Shown: one piece after another, positions 15,829-24,040 of the stretch
Position numbering within the stretch: the stretch's first letter is position 1
How the letters are laid out: each line of letters starts with the position of its first letter
The notes under the pieces: generated by a model
Seen by the model: only the letters and a program-made list of their open reading frames with translations
What the model was told of the DNA's origin: nothing
Database searches by the model: none
Position numbers and translations under genes: made by a program
Source of the DNA: Paraktedonobacter sp035294465
GTDB lineage: Bacteria; Chloroflexota; Ktedonobacteria; Ktedonobacterales; Ktedonobacteraceae
DNA length: 37,288 nt
NCBI GenBank assembly: GCA_035294465.1
Contig: DATGKW010000211.1
Location: 1 to 37,288 of the forward strand
Direction: 5' to 3'

Positions 15829-16098
15829 TTCTATCTTTTATCTCCATATTGACTGTTTCCAGAGCAAATTGTAGCATCTATCCGTGAATCAGGTACCAGA
15901 GACATCTCTGAACATTCCGCCATTTTTGCTCATCGATAAGCACGGCTCTGCGCATTTTTGTCTCTAGCTGCAAGAAACGAGGGTTTTTGATATTTTCTTC
16001 GTGCGAATAACTGTTGAGTAGTAAAAACGGTCTACGAAATCTTAAATCCACATTCACTAATGTTATTAAAACCAGACTTTCCGCTTATTATACCATAT
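15829..16098. other. Intergenic stretch, no gene found
   Basis: AT-richer stretch between the SnoaL-like gene (start 15828) and the HAD phosphatase (stop 16099), both on the minus strand. Apart from repeat copy 2 (15975-16015) I see no gene, terminator or convincing promoter. Confidence 0.6.
15975..16015 (+). repeat. Diverged 41-bp repeat, copy 2
   Basis: Ungapped match to 13221-13261 (32 of 41 positions by my count). It starts AAACGAGGGTTTTTGATATT and ends GTGCGAATAACTGTT. The two copies bracket the accessory patch in the same orientation. Confidence 0.5.
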
Positions 16099-16884
16099 TT
16101 ACGACACAGTTTCAGTAGCCAACCACTCCGGCAAAGCAGCAATCGACGGCAGAATCGCGTCAGGGTGTACGTGCTCAAGCAGCGGCGAATCGTTCCCATG
16201 CTTGCCCGTTGTGACCAGAATAGCGCGTAGACCGGCCTGCTGGGCACCGCGAATATCGTTTTCAAGATCATCGCCGACCATCACGGCCTCGGCTGCGGGG
16301 ATGCCGAGCGAGAAGAGAGCCTGCTCGAAGAAGGCACGGTTGGGTTTGCCAAGCACTGTGGCCCGTTTGCCGGAGGCCAGTTCTAGAGCGCGAACATAGG
16401 GGCCGCTATCCAGTTGCAGTCCCCGGCTGGTTTTCCAGTAGAGGTTGGTGTGCATGGCCAGCAGGTCCGCGCCTTCCATCAGCATGCGGAATGCTTTATT
16501 CATCGTCTCGTATGAGAGCAATTCTTCGGCCCCACCAATCACCACCACATCGGCTCGCTCCTCCACCAGCTCGATGCCTGCGAAATCCGCAACTGTATCG
16601 CCTTTCGTCAGCAGCCAGCAGCGTTTGCCGGGATAGCGCTGACGAATGTAGTTCGCTGTGGCAACCGGTGCGGTCATCAGCTGTTCTTGCTCGATAGGGA
16701 GACCGATGGCCTGGAGACTTTGAGCGAGCGTATGGCGAGCTGAGGTTGTTGTATTTGTGATATAGCGCAGTGGATAGCCAATTTGCCCTAACCGGCGCAA
16801 CGTGGTAGCCGCTCCTGGTAGAGGCGACATGCTGACATGGAGCACGCCATCGATATCGAGCAGGATGCCTTTGACTGGCAACAT
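16099..16884 (-). CDS. HAD-IIA family phosphatase (NagD/PhoGP/LHPP type)
   Basis: A 261-residue Mg-dependent phosphohydrolase. HAD motif I is ILLDIDGVLH (D10, D12), motif II YITNTTTSARHT, the Lys/motif III part GKPNRAFFEQALF, and motif IV MVGDDLENDIRGAQQAGLRA, with a C2-type cap between motifs II and III as in NagD, PNPase and LHPP. Substrates range from UMP to phosphoglycolate to phospholysine and cannot be told. GGGGGAAGG precedes the ATG. It is single, with a divergent STK-FHA gene upstream. Confidence 0.9.
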   Translation of the reverse strand: MLPVKGILLDIDGVLHVSMSPLPGAATTLRRLGQIGYPLRYITNTTTSARHTLAQSLQAIGLPIEQEQLMTAPVATANYIRQRYPGKRCWLLTKGDTVADFAGIELVEERADVVVIGGAEELLSYETMNKAFRMLMEGADLLAMHTNLYWKTSRGLQLDSGPYVRALELASGKRATVLGKPNRAFFEQALFSLGIPAAEAVMVGDDLENDIRGAQQAGLRAILVTTGKHGNDSPLLEHVHPDAILPSIAALPEWLATETVS

Positions 16885-17073
16885 CTGGCCTTCCCCCTGA
16901 AAATTGATGAGAAATTTCCTGGAAATGCAGGCGTTAATAACATACTATATCATCATAAGAGAATACAAATACACCGCGCCGTTCTTTAGGAGAGGAGGTT
17001 CAATTCCATACCCATTCGCCGGTTCAAACCGTCTCACTGAGTGGTAAGACAAGGGCAAAAACCCCACGTGACC

Positions 17074-17102
17074 ATGACATTCGGAATTGAATGGTGTATA
17101 AT
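17074..17102 (+). promoter_or_regulatory. Strong sigma70-like promoter of the STK-FHA gene
   Basis: ATGACA (17074-17079), 17-bp spacer, TATAAT (17097-17102): one mismatch in the -35 and a perfect -10. It sits about 35 bp before the ATG at 17137. Confidence 0.7.
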
Positions 17103-17136
17103 AGCCGCGAGGATTAGCCTTTGAAAAGGAGCAGGT

Positions 17137-18420
17137 ATGAGTGGTGACATGATAGGACGTGTCATCAAGGGGCGCTACAAACTTATCGATGAGCTTGGGC
17201 GTGGCAGCTTCGCGACCGTCTATATTGCGCGCGACACCAAAAATAATCGCATCTATGCAGTCAAAATTATGCATTTTGAATTCGCAGACGATAGCGAGCT
17301 TCTGGCACGTTTTCAGCGCGAAGCTCATATTCTCCTGCAATTGAGTGATCCTCACATTGTGCGTATTTTTGATTATGGAGACGATAATGACCTGCACTAT
17401 ATTGTCATGGACTATATAGACGGCCAGAATCTCAAATACCACACCCTGACCCATGGTCCCATGGAACCATTACGCGCGCTAGACTATGCACGGCAGATCT
17501 GCGAAGGACTTGACACAGCGTACAAGCATGGAGTCGTCCATCGCGATATCAAGCCACAGAATATTGTTATCAACAGTAAGGATGTCGTCAAAATTACCGA
17601 TTTTGGCCTGGCTCGCAGCCGGGAGACGGTTACGCTAACCCAATCGAATGTGTTTATGGGAACAGCTTACTATATCCCGCCCGAACAGGCTGAAAGCGGA
17701 CGTTCTGCGGACACACGATCTGACCTGTACTCGGTGGCAGCGGTTCTCTTTGAACTGCTCACAGGGAATCCTCCCTTTGAGGGTGAGACGGCAGTGGATA
17801 TCGTCGTGAAACACATGAATGAGAAAGTGCCGTCCATCTGCCGGGTAAGGCCAGAGTTGCCACGCGAAGTGGACCTGTTTATGCAGAAGGCGATGGCGAA
17901 ATCACCCGCGGACCGTTACAGCACTCCGCGCGAGTTCATTAACGCCATCGAACAATTGCAGCAGCGTGTGCAGGTTTCTCTCTCCGAAATTCATGACCTC
18001 AACCTCAAGGAGCGCCATACAGAGGCCGGTGAGCGTGAACAGGAAGAGCAGCCAGGACGCTTCAGGGTGAAACCAGAGGAAGGTTTTAGCAAACAGACAC
18101 CACCTCCTTCAAAGAAGCAGGCTCGCCTGCTGGTCATGCCAAGTGGCCAGGCGATCTCACTGACCAGAGATTTGATGGTTGTCGGACGCCAGGACCCGGT
18201 GCTCGGCATTTTTCCAGAAATCAATCTGGCCGATAAGACAGTGGGTCGGCGCCATGCTTACCTGCGCAATCAGCACGGACAGTTTACTGTCGAGGATCTC
18301 AATGCGTTGAACAAGACCCGTCTGAATGGTGAAATCTTAGCGCCATACGAAGAACGCCCCCTCAAGGACGGCGATATTCTCCGTTTTGGCAGCGTTGAGG
18401 TACGCTTTGAATTGCGATAA
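17137..18420 (+). CDS. Ser/Thr protein kinase with C-terminal FHA domain
   Basis: A 427-residue soluble Hanks-type kinase. The kinase domain (about 14-275) has the glycine loop LGRGSFATVYIARD, the ATP lysine K43 (YAVKIM), the catalytic VVHRDIKPQN (H135, R136, D137), the metal-binding DFG (D155) and the GTAYYIPPEQ activation-segment end, so it should be active. A charged linker (about 285-325) follows, then an FHA phosphothreonine-binding domain (about 328-427) with VVGRQDP, VGRRHAYLRNQ and NKTRLNGE. No membrane helix, unlike PknB-type kinases. Co-transcribed with the FHA protein starting 63 bp downstream. FHA and kinase in one chain suggest it binds its own phosphorylated targets or itself. 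Confidence 0.94.
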   Translation: MSGDMIGRVIKGRYKLIDELGRGSFATVYIARDTKNNRIYAVKIMHFEFADDSELLARFQREAHILLQLSDPHIVRIFDYGDDNDLHYIVMDYIDGQNLKYHTLTHGPMEPLRALDYARQICEGLDTAYKHGVVHRDIKPQNIVINSKDVVKITDFGLARSRETVTLTQSNVFMGTAYYIPPEQAESGRSADTRSDLYSVAAVLFELLTGNPPFEGETAVDIVVKHMNEKVPSICRVRPELPREVDLFMQKAMAKSPADRYSTPREFINAIEQLQQRVQVSLSEIHDLNLKERHTEAGEREQEEQPGRFRVKPEEGFSKQTPPPSKKQARLLVMPSGQAISLTRDLMVVGRQDPVLGIFPEINLADKTVGRRHAYLRNQHGQFTVEDLNALNKTRLNGEILAPYEERPLKDGDILRFGSVEVRFELR

Positions 18421-18433
18421 AAGGGTTTGTAGG

Positions 18434-18454
18434 GGAGCGCGGTCGCAACGCTCC
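18434..18454 (+). other. Small hairpin between STK-FHA and FHA genes
   Basis: GGAGCG (18434-18439) and CGCTCC (18449-18454) with a 9-nt loop, just before the ribosome site of the next gene. No T-run. It may set relative expression or be an RNA-stability element. Confidence 0.35.
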
Positions 18455-18483
18455 GCTCCTTCAACCAGGAGAGGGTGAATGAC

Positions 18484-19854
18484 ATGAGAGAGGATCTCGC
18501 GTTAGTAGTCATAACCGCCACAGCGGCGCAAACACCGTTTTACAAGAATTCGTATGTAATAGCGGTTGCAGCCTTAGTTGTAGCGGCCATTATTCTGGGG
18601 GTGGCACTCATGCTCTTCCGTAGCAGTGGCAAGAAAAAGAAAGATAACGAGAATAACGCAGCCGGCGCGCCCGGTTGGCAATCTGGCCAACAGGGCGCCG
18701 GGCAGTGGAATCCACAAGGCTCTGGTATGCCTGGCGAGAATCCATGGGGCCAGGCGCAACAAGGCGGCTGGGGCGCTCAACAGCAACAAGGCGGCTGGGG
18801 CGCTCAACAGCAACAAGGCGGCTGGGGCGCTCAAAATCCTGCTCAACAGCAGCAAGGCGGTTGGGGTGGTCCCGCGCCTGCTCAGGACCCCTGGGCTCAG
18901 CAACAGGGCGGCTGGGGCGCTCAAAATCCTGCTCAACAGCAACAGGGCGGTTGGGGCACCCAGCAACCCGCGCCCGCTCAGGACCCCTGGGCTCAGCAGC
19001 AGGGCGGCTGGGGCGCTCAACAACAACAGGGCGGCTGGGGCGCCCAGCAACCCGCGCCGGCCGCTCCCGCTCAGGACCCCTGGGCTCAGCAACAGGGCGG
19101 CTGGGGTGCTCAAAATCCTGCTCAACAGCAGCAAGGCGGTTGGGGTGGTCCCGCGCCCGCTCAGGACCCCTGGGCTCAGCAGCAAGGCGGCTGGGGCGCT
19201 CAAAATCCTGCTCAACAGCAACAGGGCGGCTGGGGCGCCCAGCAACCCGCGCCGGCCGCTCCTGCTCAGGACCCCTGGGCTCAGCAACAGGGCGGCTGGG
19301 GTGCTCAAAATCCTGCCCAGCCATCAGGCTCTGGCCAGAACTGGGGGCCAGCAGTCCAGCAATCCCCGGTCCAGAATTGGAGCGGCGCACCTCAGCAGCC
19401 AGTTGGGGTCCCAGCGTGGGGACAGCCAGCTCAGCAGCCGGGCTTTGGCGGAAGCGCTTTCGATGCTCCTGCCCCGGATAGCGACCGTACCGTTTTCCGC
19501 TCCGGTGGGAACGCGGCAACCGGTATGGCGATGGGCGGCGTAGCTCCTGGGCGCCTAGGCATTATACGCATCGAAGAAGGCAAGGAACCTGGTAGGGTCT
19601 ACGAAGTGCGCAAAGAGGCTCTGAGCATCGGCCGCAGCCGCGAAAGCGACATTTTCCTGGAGGATCTGGCCGTCTCGCGCTTGCACGCCTCGATCATCAA
19701 TCAGGGGAATGGCAACTATGCGCTCAGAGACGAAGGTAGCGCCAATGGTACGAAGGTCAACGGACAGCCGGTTAATAAATACCAGCCCTATTCCCTCCAG
19801 GAGGGTGATAAAATCCAACTAGGTCAGACCGTCCTGGTCTTTAGCCGGCGCTAA
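18484..19854 (+). CDS. Membrane FHA protein with Gln/Gly/Trp-rich repeat tract
   Basis: About 456 residues from ATG 18484, which follows AGGAGAGG by 9 bp; a GTG at 18475 is the alternative. A transmembrane helix near the N-terminus (about 25-45, VIAVAALVVAAIILGVALML) is followed by a basic stop (KKKK) and then by a disordered tract (about 60-285) of repeats: 13 GGWG motifs mixed with AQDPWAQQQ (five copies) and AQNPAQQQQ. The C-terminal FHA domain (about 360-455) has the core SIGRSRESDI, SRLHASI and NGTKVNG, so it should bind phosphothreonine. The protein is likely the reader for the STK-FHA upstream or the STK-zinc-ribbon downstream. The rest of the chain is unusual for a bacterial protein. 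Confidence 0.9.
   Translation: MREDLALVVITATAAQTPFYKNSYVIAVAALVVAAIILGVALMLFRSSGKKKKDNENNAAGAPGWQSGQQGAGQWNPQGSGMPGENPWGQAQQGGWGAQQQQGGWGAQQQQGGWGAQNPAQQQQGGWGGPAPAQDPWAQQQGGWGAQNPAQQQQGGWGTQQPAPAQDPWAQQQGGWGAQQQQGGWGAQQPAPAAPAQDPWAQQQGGWGAQNPAQQQQGGWGGPAPAQDPWAQQQGGWGAQNPAQQQQGGWGAQQPAPAAPAQDPWAQQQGGWGAQNPAQPSGSGQNWGPAVQQSPVQNWSGAPQQPVGVPAWGQPAQQPGFGGSAFDAPAPDSDRTVFRSGGNAATGMAMGGVAPGRLGIIRIEEGKEPGRVYEVRKEALSIGRSRESDIFLEDLAVSRLHASIINQGNGNYALRDEGSANGTKVNGQPVNKYQPYSLQEGDKIQLGQTVLVFSRR
18757..19316 (+). repeat. Coding tandem repeat (GGW/PWAQQQ units)
   Basis: Nested repeats inside the FHA protein gene. The 27-bp unit GGCGGCTGGGGCGCTCAACA plus GCAACAA repeats at the start. A larger block of about 55 codons (GGWGAQNPAQQQQ, then GGWGGPAPAQDPWAQQQ, then GGWGAQNPAQQQQ) appears twice, around 18823-18990 and 19105-19260. 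Very similar copies suggest recent expansion by slippage or unequal exchange. Confidence 0.85.
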
Positions 19855-19867
19855 ATCCGCCTTATGA

Positions 19868-19937
19868 GGAGCGCGTGGGACCAACTTTCAGCTTACGGGA
19901 AGCAAGAATAGTGCTTCGACTGGGGGACATGCGCTCC
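19868..19937 (+). other. Structured leader candidate upstream of the second STK
   Basis: Outer stem GGAGCGCGTG (19868-19877) with CATGCGCTCC (19928-19937), one G-U pair, enclosing an inner AAGCA...TGCTT hairpin (about 19899-19915). A further hairpin, GGACG-TTT-CGTCC, follows at 19951-19963. The elements lie between the FHA protein stop and the next kinase. This does not match any riboswitch class I recognise. Confidence 0.35.
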
Positions 19938-19970
19938 ACCTGGCAATTGAGGACGTTTCGTCCAGGAGTA

Positions 19971-20012
19971 GGGTAAGAGCTTTCTTTGCTCTCCATACCC
20001 TCGACGTTTTTA
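19971..20012 (+). terminator. Possible intrinsic terminator/attenuator upstream of the second STK
   Basis: GGGTA-AGAGC (19971-19980) pairs with GCTCT (19988-19992) and TACCC (19996-20000), with a CCA bulge, and TTTTT follows a few bases later. It would terminate the STK-FHA/FHA transcript or attenuate the kinase at 20078. Confidence 0.5.
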
Positions 20013-20077
20013 TCAAAACACGTAAATCAGGAGTACAGAGTAGTCTGTCACTTTGTGAGAGGTGCCCAGAGCAGGTT

Positions 20078-21163
20078 ATGGAACAAGATCCCCTGATTGG
20101 TGCAACACTTGGGAATTATAAAATCCTCTCCCCCCTTGGTCAGGGTGGGATGGCTCGTGTCTATCGCGCCATCCAGGAGAATCTTGGCCGGGAGGTTGCT
20201 GTGAAAGTCCTTCCTCCCTGGTACGCCGCTGATCGCAATTTTGTGGACCGCTTTAACCTTGAGGCCAAAATGGTAGCGGGACTCTCGCATCCCAATATCG
20301 TGACCATTCATGACTTTAACGAGCAAAATGGGCATCTGTATATTGTGATGCAGCTGGTAGACGGTGGCACGCTCAAACAGATGATAGAGACGATGCCAGA
20401 ACGCCCCGGCGGCATCAGGTCGATGGATCTGGAAGAAGTGAATACGATCTTTAAGCAACTCGCCGATGCCCTGGCCTATGCACACCGCAAGGGGATCATT
20501 CACCGGGATATCAAGCCGGTCAACGTCTTGATGGATCAGGGAAATCGCCCCATCCTCTCCGATTTTGGCATTGCGAAAGTACTGGAGGGAACAAAGGAGC
20601 TGACTCGTCCGGGCGCGGGCGTTGGTACTCCAGAATACATGTCTCCAGAGCAATGCAAAGGAGAGAGCGTTGACGGGCGTGCGGATATTTACGCGCTGGG
20701 CACTATGCTTTTTGAGTGCCTGACCGGGCGCACACCTTTTGTCGGCGATAATTATCCTGCGCTTGCCCATAGCCAGATCTACGAGGATCCACCAGACCCA
20801 CGACGTTTTAACCCACATATTCCACCGGCAGTTCGCGACGTTATCCTTATCGCCTTACAGAAAAAGCCGGAATTTCGCTACCAGCGAGCTAACTCGCTGG
20901 CTGATGCGCTTGAGCAGGCGATTAAAGCCGCCGGCACAAACTCAGCGTATAACCAGCCGTCTCGCGGAATCGAGCATAAGCCCACCAGCCCGCTCTATCC
21001 CTGCCCAAACTGCCGACGACCAAACTCTACCGACATGCGCTTCTGCCCCGGTTGCCGCTATGTACTCAATGCCTGTCCCTACTGCCAGGCCCAGAATCGC
21101 GTTCGCGACCGCTTCTGTACTAAATGTGGACAGCCGCTCACCGCGATTCGCCTCAGTAGGTAA
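20078..21163 (+). CDS. Ser/Thr protein kinase with C-terminal double zinc ribbon
   Basis: A 361-residue Hanks-type kinase. The kinase domain (about 14-285) shows GQGGMARVYRA, K43 (VAVKVL), IIHRDIKPVN (H142, R143, D144), SDFGIAK (D162) and VGTPEYMSPEQ, so all catalytic residues are there. Residues about 306-355 form two CxxC pairs twice, CPNCRRPNSTDMRFCPGC and CPYCQAQNRVRDRFCTKCG, a double zinc ribbon. No membrane helix. This kinase-zinc ribbon combination is a feature I associate with Ktedonobacteria-like proteomes. The ribosome site is weak. Its stop overlaps the convergent response regulator's stop by 11 bp. Confidence 0.93.
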   Translation: MEQDPLIGATLGNYKILSPLGQGGMARVYRAIQENLGREVAVKVLPPWYAADRNFVDRFNLEAKMVAGLSHPNIVTIHDFNEQNGHLYIVMQLVDGGTLKQMIETMPERPGGIRSMDLEEVNTIFKQLADALAYAHRKGIIHRDIKPVNVLMDQGNRPILSDFGIAKVLEGTKELTRPGAGVGTPEYMSPEQCKGESVDGRADIYALGTMLFECLTGRTPFVGDNYPALAHSQIYEDPPDPRRFNPHIPPAVRDVILIALQKKPEFRYQRANSLADALEQAIKAAGTNSAYNQPSRGIEHKPTSPLYPCPNCRRPNSTDMRFCPGCRYVLNACPYCQAQNRVRDRFCTKCGQPLTAIRLSR

Positions 21164-21671
21164 ATTCGTCTGGCTGCGGTGAGGAGATCAGGTTCAAGGT
21201 TTTGCGCTGTTGTTCCTGGTGCTCACGCCGCAAAAGGATGCGCTGATCGTTGGAAAGCGCAAGAATCTTGCGGATGCGATCAACAATAACTCGCGGCTGA
21301 GTAGGTTTGGTGAGATAATCGATTGCTCCTGCCTCAAAGCCACGAACCTGCTCCTCCAGGCGAGAAAGCGCCGTGAGGACCAGCACAGGCGGGGAAGTTT
21401 GTCGTCTGGCCCGCAGCCAGTGCAATACCTCCCAGCCATCGACAGGGCGCATCATCAAATCCAGGACGATCAACTGAGGACAAAATTCAGGAATAGCAGC
21501 AATGGCTGCCTGGCCATCCGAGACACCGCGAGCGTCAAAGCCTGAGTGCTTGAGATACACACAAAGCACATGCTGGATATCAGCATCATCTTCCACCACT
21601 AGAATACGTGCAGGCCCCTTCTGGCTACCAGAAAACTGCCTCCGCTTTTGCGAAAAATCAGGCTTATCCAT
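21153..21671 (-). CDS. Response regulator receiver protein, single domain
   Basis: A 172-residue receiver-only regulator. RILVVEDDADIQ carries the acidic pocket, LIVLDLMMRPVDGWE the phosphoacceptor D71, VLVLTALS the T100, and DYLTKPTQ the K122. After the receiver (about 21-140) only a charged helical tail of about 30 residues follows, with no DNA-binding domain, so output must go through a partner protein. It is 61 bp downstream of the histidine kinase on the same strand and is the likely phosphate acceptor. HisKA_2-type kinases often pair with stand-alone receivers such as those controlling general stress response; that use is not shown here. Confidence 0.93.
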   Translation of the reverse strand: MDKPDFSQKRRQFSGSQKGPARILVVEDDADIQHVLCVYLKHSGFDARGVSDGQAAIAAIPEFCPQLIVLDLMMRPVDGWEVLHWLRARRQTSPPVLVLTALSRLEEQVRGFEAGAIDYLTKPTQPRVIVDRIRKILALSNDQRILLRREHQEQQRKTLNLISSPQPDEFTY

Positions 21672-21732
21672 CTTCTTTAGCTTTCAACCTCCACAAAGAC
21701 ACCCGTGAAATTCATAAGCTGAGAGTCAGAGC

Positions 21733-23856
21733 CTATGAGGGACGCCATTCCAGAGGAAACCGAACCTCAGCACATGTACGTGGCGGTGTTTCTTCCGTCC
21801 GACGCAGGGTAAATTGGCCGCGAATATCGCCTATGAGATTGCGGATCAGCGAAAGGCCCAGGCCCTCACTACTCTCTTCCTCCAGAGGCTCAATGGGACC
21901 CTGACCCGTATCGAGAACATCGACTACAATCTGGCCGTGCTCCTCGTAGCCTCGAATAGAAATCTTGCCCTCGCTCATCCCTTGCATCCCATGCTTCAAG
22001 GAATTCGACACCATCTCATTCAACACCAGGGCCAGGATCGCCACCGCACGCGAAGGGATAACTATCTCGCATGGCTCTATTTCAAACGTAACATGCGTCT
22101 CAGGCGGGCGCATATTGGCATTGGCCACGCCGACAATTTTGCGCGCAATATCATCAACGCGCGCCTCGCTGACATCCTCGTGCGAAAGTAAATCGTGCGT
22201 TGCGGCCAGTCCCTGAACCCGATTGACGCTCTCGGCCAGAATGTAGCGCACGTCCGGCGACTTGGTACGGCGGCGCTGCAACGAAAGGATACCGGCCACC
22301 GTAGCCAGATTGTTCTTCACACGATGATGCAGCTCGCGCAAGAGAGCCGACTTTAACTCTAACCCGCGTCGGGTCTCTTCATACAGGCGCGCGTTGTCAA
22401 TAGCAATGGCGGCCTCGTTCGCAAACGTTACCACCAGCTGCATCTGCTCCGGGCTGAGCAGGTGGCGATGACTGCTATAAATGCAAATACAGCCCAGCAC
22501 CTTGCGCTTGACCTGGAGGGGCACACAGAGCACCGAATGGATATCCGATGAAACCATCGGGTCCTGGCGCAAAAAACAGCGCTCGTCGCTATAGAGGCAA
22601 TCAATCGCGCGCGTCGGCTGGCCCGTTTCGACCGCGCGCCCGGCGCAGCACTGGCCTAGAGCCACATGGATATCGCTAACATCGGCCCCATGCAGTCCAT
22701 AATGAGCCAGAACGTCCAGGCGCTGGGTCGTAGAATCGAGCACAAAAATGCAAGAGCGCTCGGCCCCGCTCAGTTGTACTGCCTGGGTCGTAATAATCTG
22801 CAAGACACGATCCAGGTCAAGCGTGGAGGCGATAATACCAGTTACGCGGTGGATTGTCGCCAGTTCATGAACCTTGCGGCGGAGTTGCTCATCTGTCTGC
22901 TCGTAAAGCCGTCCATTCTCGCTATTGATCGCAATAATACCGGCCACGACTTCAAGAAAGTTTATCTCTTCACCGGAAAAATCGCGCGGCTCCATCGTCT
23001 GCACGCTGATTACGCCGATCAGACGCTCCACGTTACCAAAGAAGATGATTGGCAAGGCCATTAAACCGCGATACTCCGGGCCATAGGCTCGCGCCTCACT
23101 GGCGAAAGCGCCCTCAGCCAGAGCATCGCGCACTAACAATGGGCGTCCTTTATCCGCCACCCAGCCGCTATAGCCTTCGCCCAGGCGCTGCACGTAGTGC
23201 ATTCCGCCCAGAGGACGTGGGCCATTGGTCGCGCGCAGAGTGAGAATGCGCTGGAGCTCGTCGTAGAAAAAGATCGAGCAGAGATCGACTCCCAGCTCCT
23301 CCGCTACTTTCTGCGCCGTCACCTCTAGAGTCTGATCCAGATCAACTGCCGAATTGCTGATACTATTGATACGCTGCAATGTTTGCAAGCGGCGCTCCAG
23401 GTGCTCCCCTACCTCTCGACGTTCAATCATCACCTGCTCCATAACTCCTTGATAGCCTCTGGTCAGAGCCAGCAGAGCAGCAGAATGCAGACGCAGAAGC
23501 AAAGAAAGAGCCTCAAACTGAAGCGCAGGTTGCTCGGCAAACAGGACCTTACATTCGTTGACCAGAGCATCCACACAGACTTGCAGGCCCTGCAAGCGCG
23601 TTTCTAATTTTCCCCCCTGCTCGGCCAACGCACGACCGGACTGCTCAAAACGAGTAATGTAGTCGAAGTGATCGCTGTTGATTACCGTATTGAGGAGAAG
23701 CCACGCATCGCTTCCTTCTTCTGGGCCAGAAAGCGCCCCTAAAGCCTCTTGAAGCGCGGCACGCAGGCGGGAGACGTGTTGTGCCAGGACTTCCACAACT
23801 TCCGCTTTTACAGCGTCAGTCTCAGTGAAGTCGCCCTTGACATGTTCATACACCAC
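21733..23856 (-). CDS. Soluble GAF-GAF-HisKA_2 sensor histidine kinase
   Basis: A 707-residue cytoplasmic kinase without membrane segments. A helical N-terminal sensor region (1-160) of unknown type precedes GAF domain 1 (about 170-315), GAF domain 2 (about 335-490), a HisKA_2 phosphoacceptor (LLRELHHRVKNNLATVAGIL, H510) and an HATPase domain (about 590-705) with the N-box NEMVSNSLKHG and DVLDTGQGP and GLGLSLIRNLIG. GAF 2 is rich in cysteines (C369, C403, C404, C420, C427, C444, C456, C458). Starts at ATG 23856. It precedes the receiver gene and has its own promoter. Confidence 0.93.
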   Translation of the reverse strand: MVYEHVKGDFTETDAVKAEVVEVLAQHVSRLRAALQEALGALSGPEEGSDAWLLLNTVINSDHFDYITRFEQSGRALAEQGGKLETRLQGLQVCVDALVNECKVLFAEQPALQFEALSLLLRLHSAALLALTRGYQGVMEQVMIERREVGEHLERRLQTLQRINSISNSAVDLDQTLEVTAQKVAEELGVDLCSIFFYDELQRILTLRATNGPRPLGGMHYVQRLGEGYSGWVADKGRPLLVRDALAEGAFASEARAYGPEYRGLMALPIIFFGNVERLIGVISVQTMEPRDFSGEEINFLEVVAGIIAINSENGRLYEQTDEQLRRKVHELATIHRVTGIIASTLDLDRVLQIITTQAVQLSGAERSCIFVLDSTTQRLDVLAHYGLHGADVSDIHVALGQCCAGRAVETGQPTRAIDCLYSDERCFLRQDPMVSSDIHSVLCVPLQVKRKVLGCICIYSSHRHLLSPEQMQLVVTFANEAAIAIDNARLYEETRRGLELKSALLRELHHRVKNNLATVAGILSLQRRRTKSPDVRYILAESVNRVQGLAATHDLLSHEDVSEARVDDIARKIVGVANANMRPPETHVTFEIEPCEIVIPSRAVAILALVLNEMVSNSLKHGMQGMSEGKISIRGYEEHGQIVVDVLDTGQGPIEPLEEESSEGLGLSLIRNLIGDIRGQFTLRRTEETPPRTCAEVRFPLEWRPS

Positions 23857-23898
23857 GTTTTTGTCTATCCTCTTCTGGCTATCACCTGACTGTGTTGA

Positions 23899-23928
23899 AG
23901 TATAGCATACGAGCGGTCAGGCTGTCTA
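23899..23928 (-). promoter_or_regulatory. Promoter of the histidine kinase operon
   Basis: Minus strand TAGACA (23928-23923), an 18-bp spacer, TATACT (23904-23899). The -35 and -10 each differ from consensus by one base. Leads directly into the kinase ATG at 23856. Confidence 0.6.
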
Positions 23929-24040
23929 TGCGAATGTGTAGTGGCTATAGCCTATTCATCTACTAGCAGAAACCCATAACGCTCCTATTCGTTTAATCTA
24001 TGACGAGCATTTGGGACTTTCTAGCACAAGGGGTTGAGTT

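Noticed and set aside
18757..19316. CRISPR-like array
   Set aside because: The units are contiguous coding repeats without unique spacers, and no cas gene is near.
18574..19543. Long frames in other phases across the repeat tract, on both strands
   Set aside because: The repetitive GC-rich DNA keeps several frames open; the frame with an FHA domain and membrane helix is clearly the real one.
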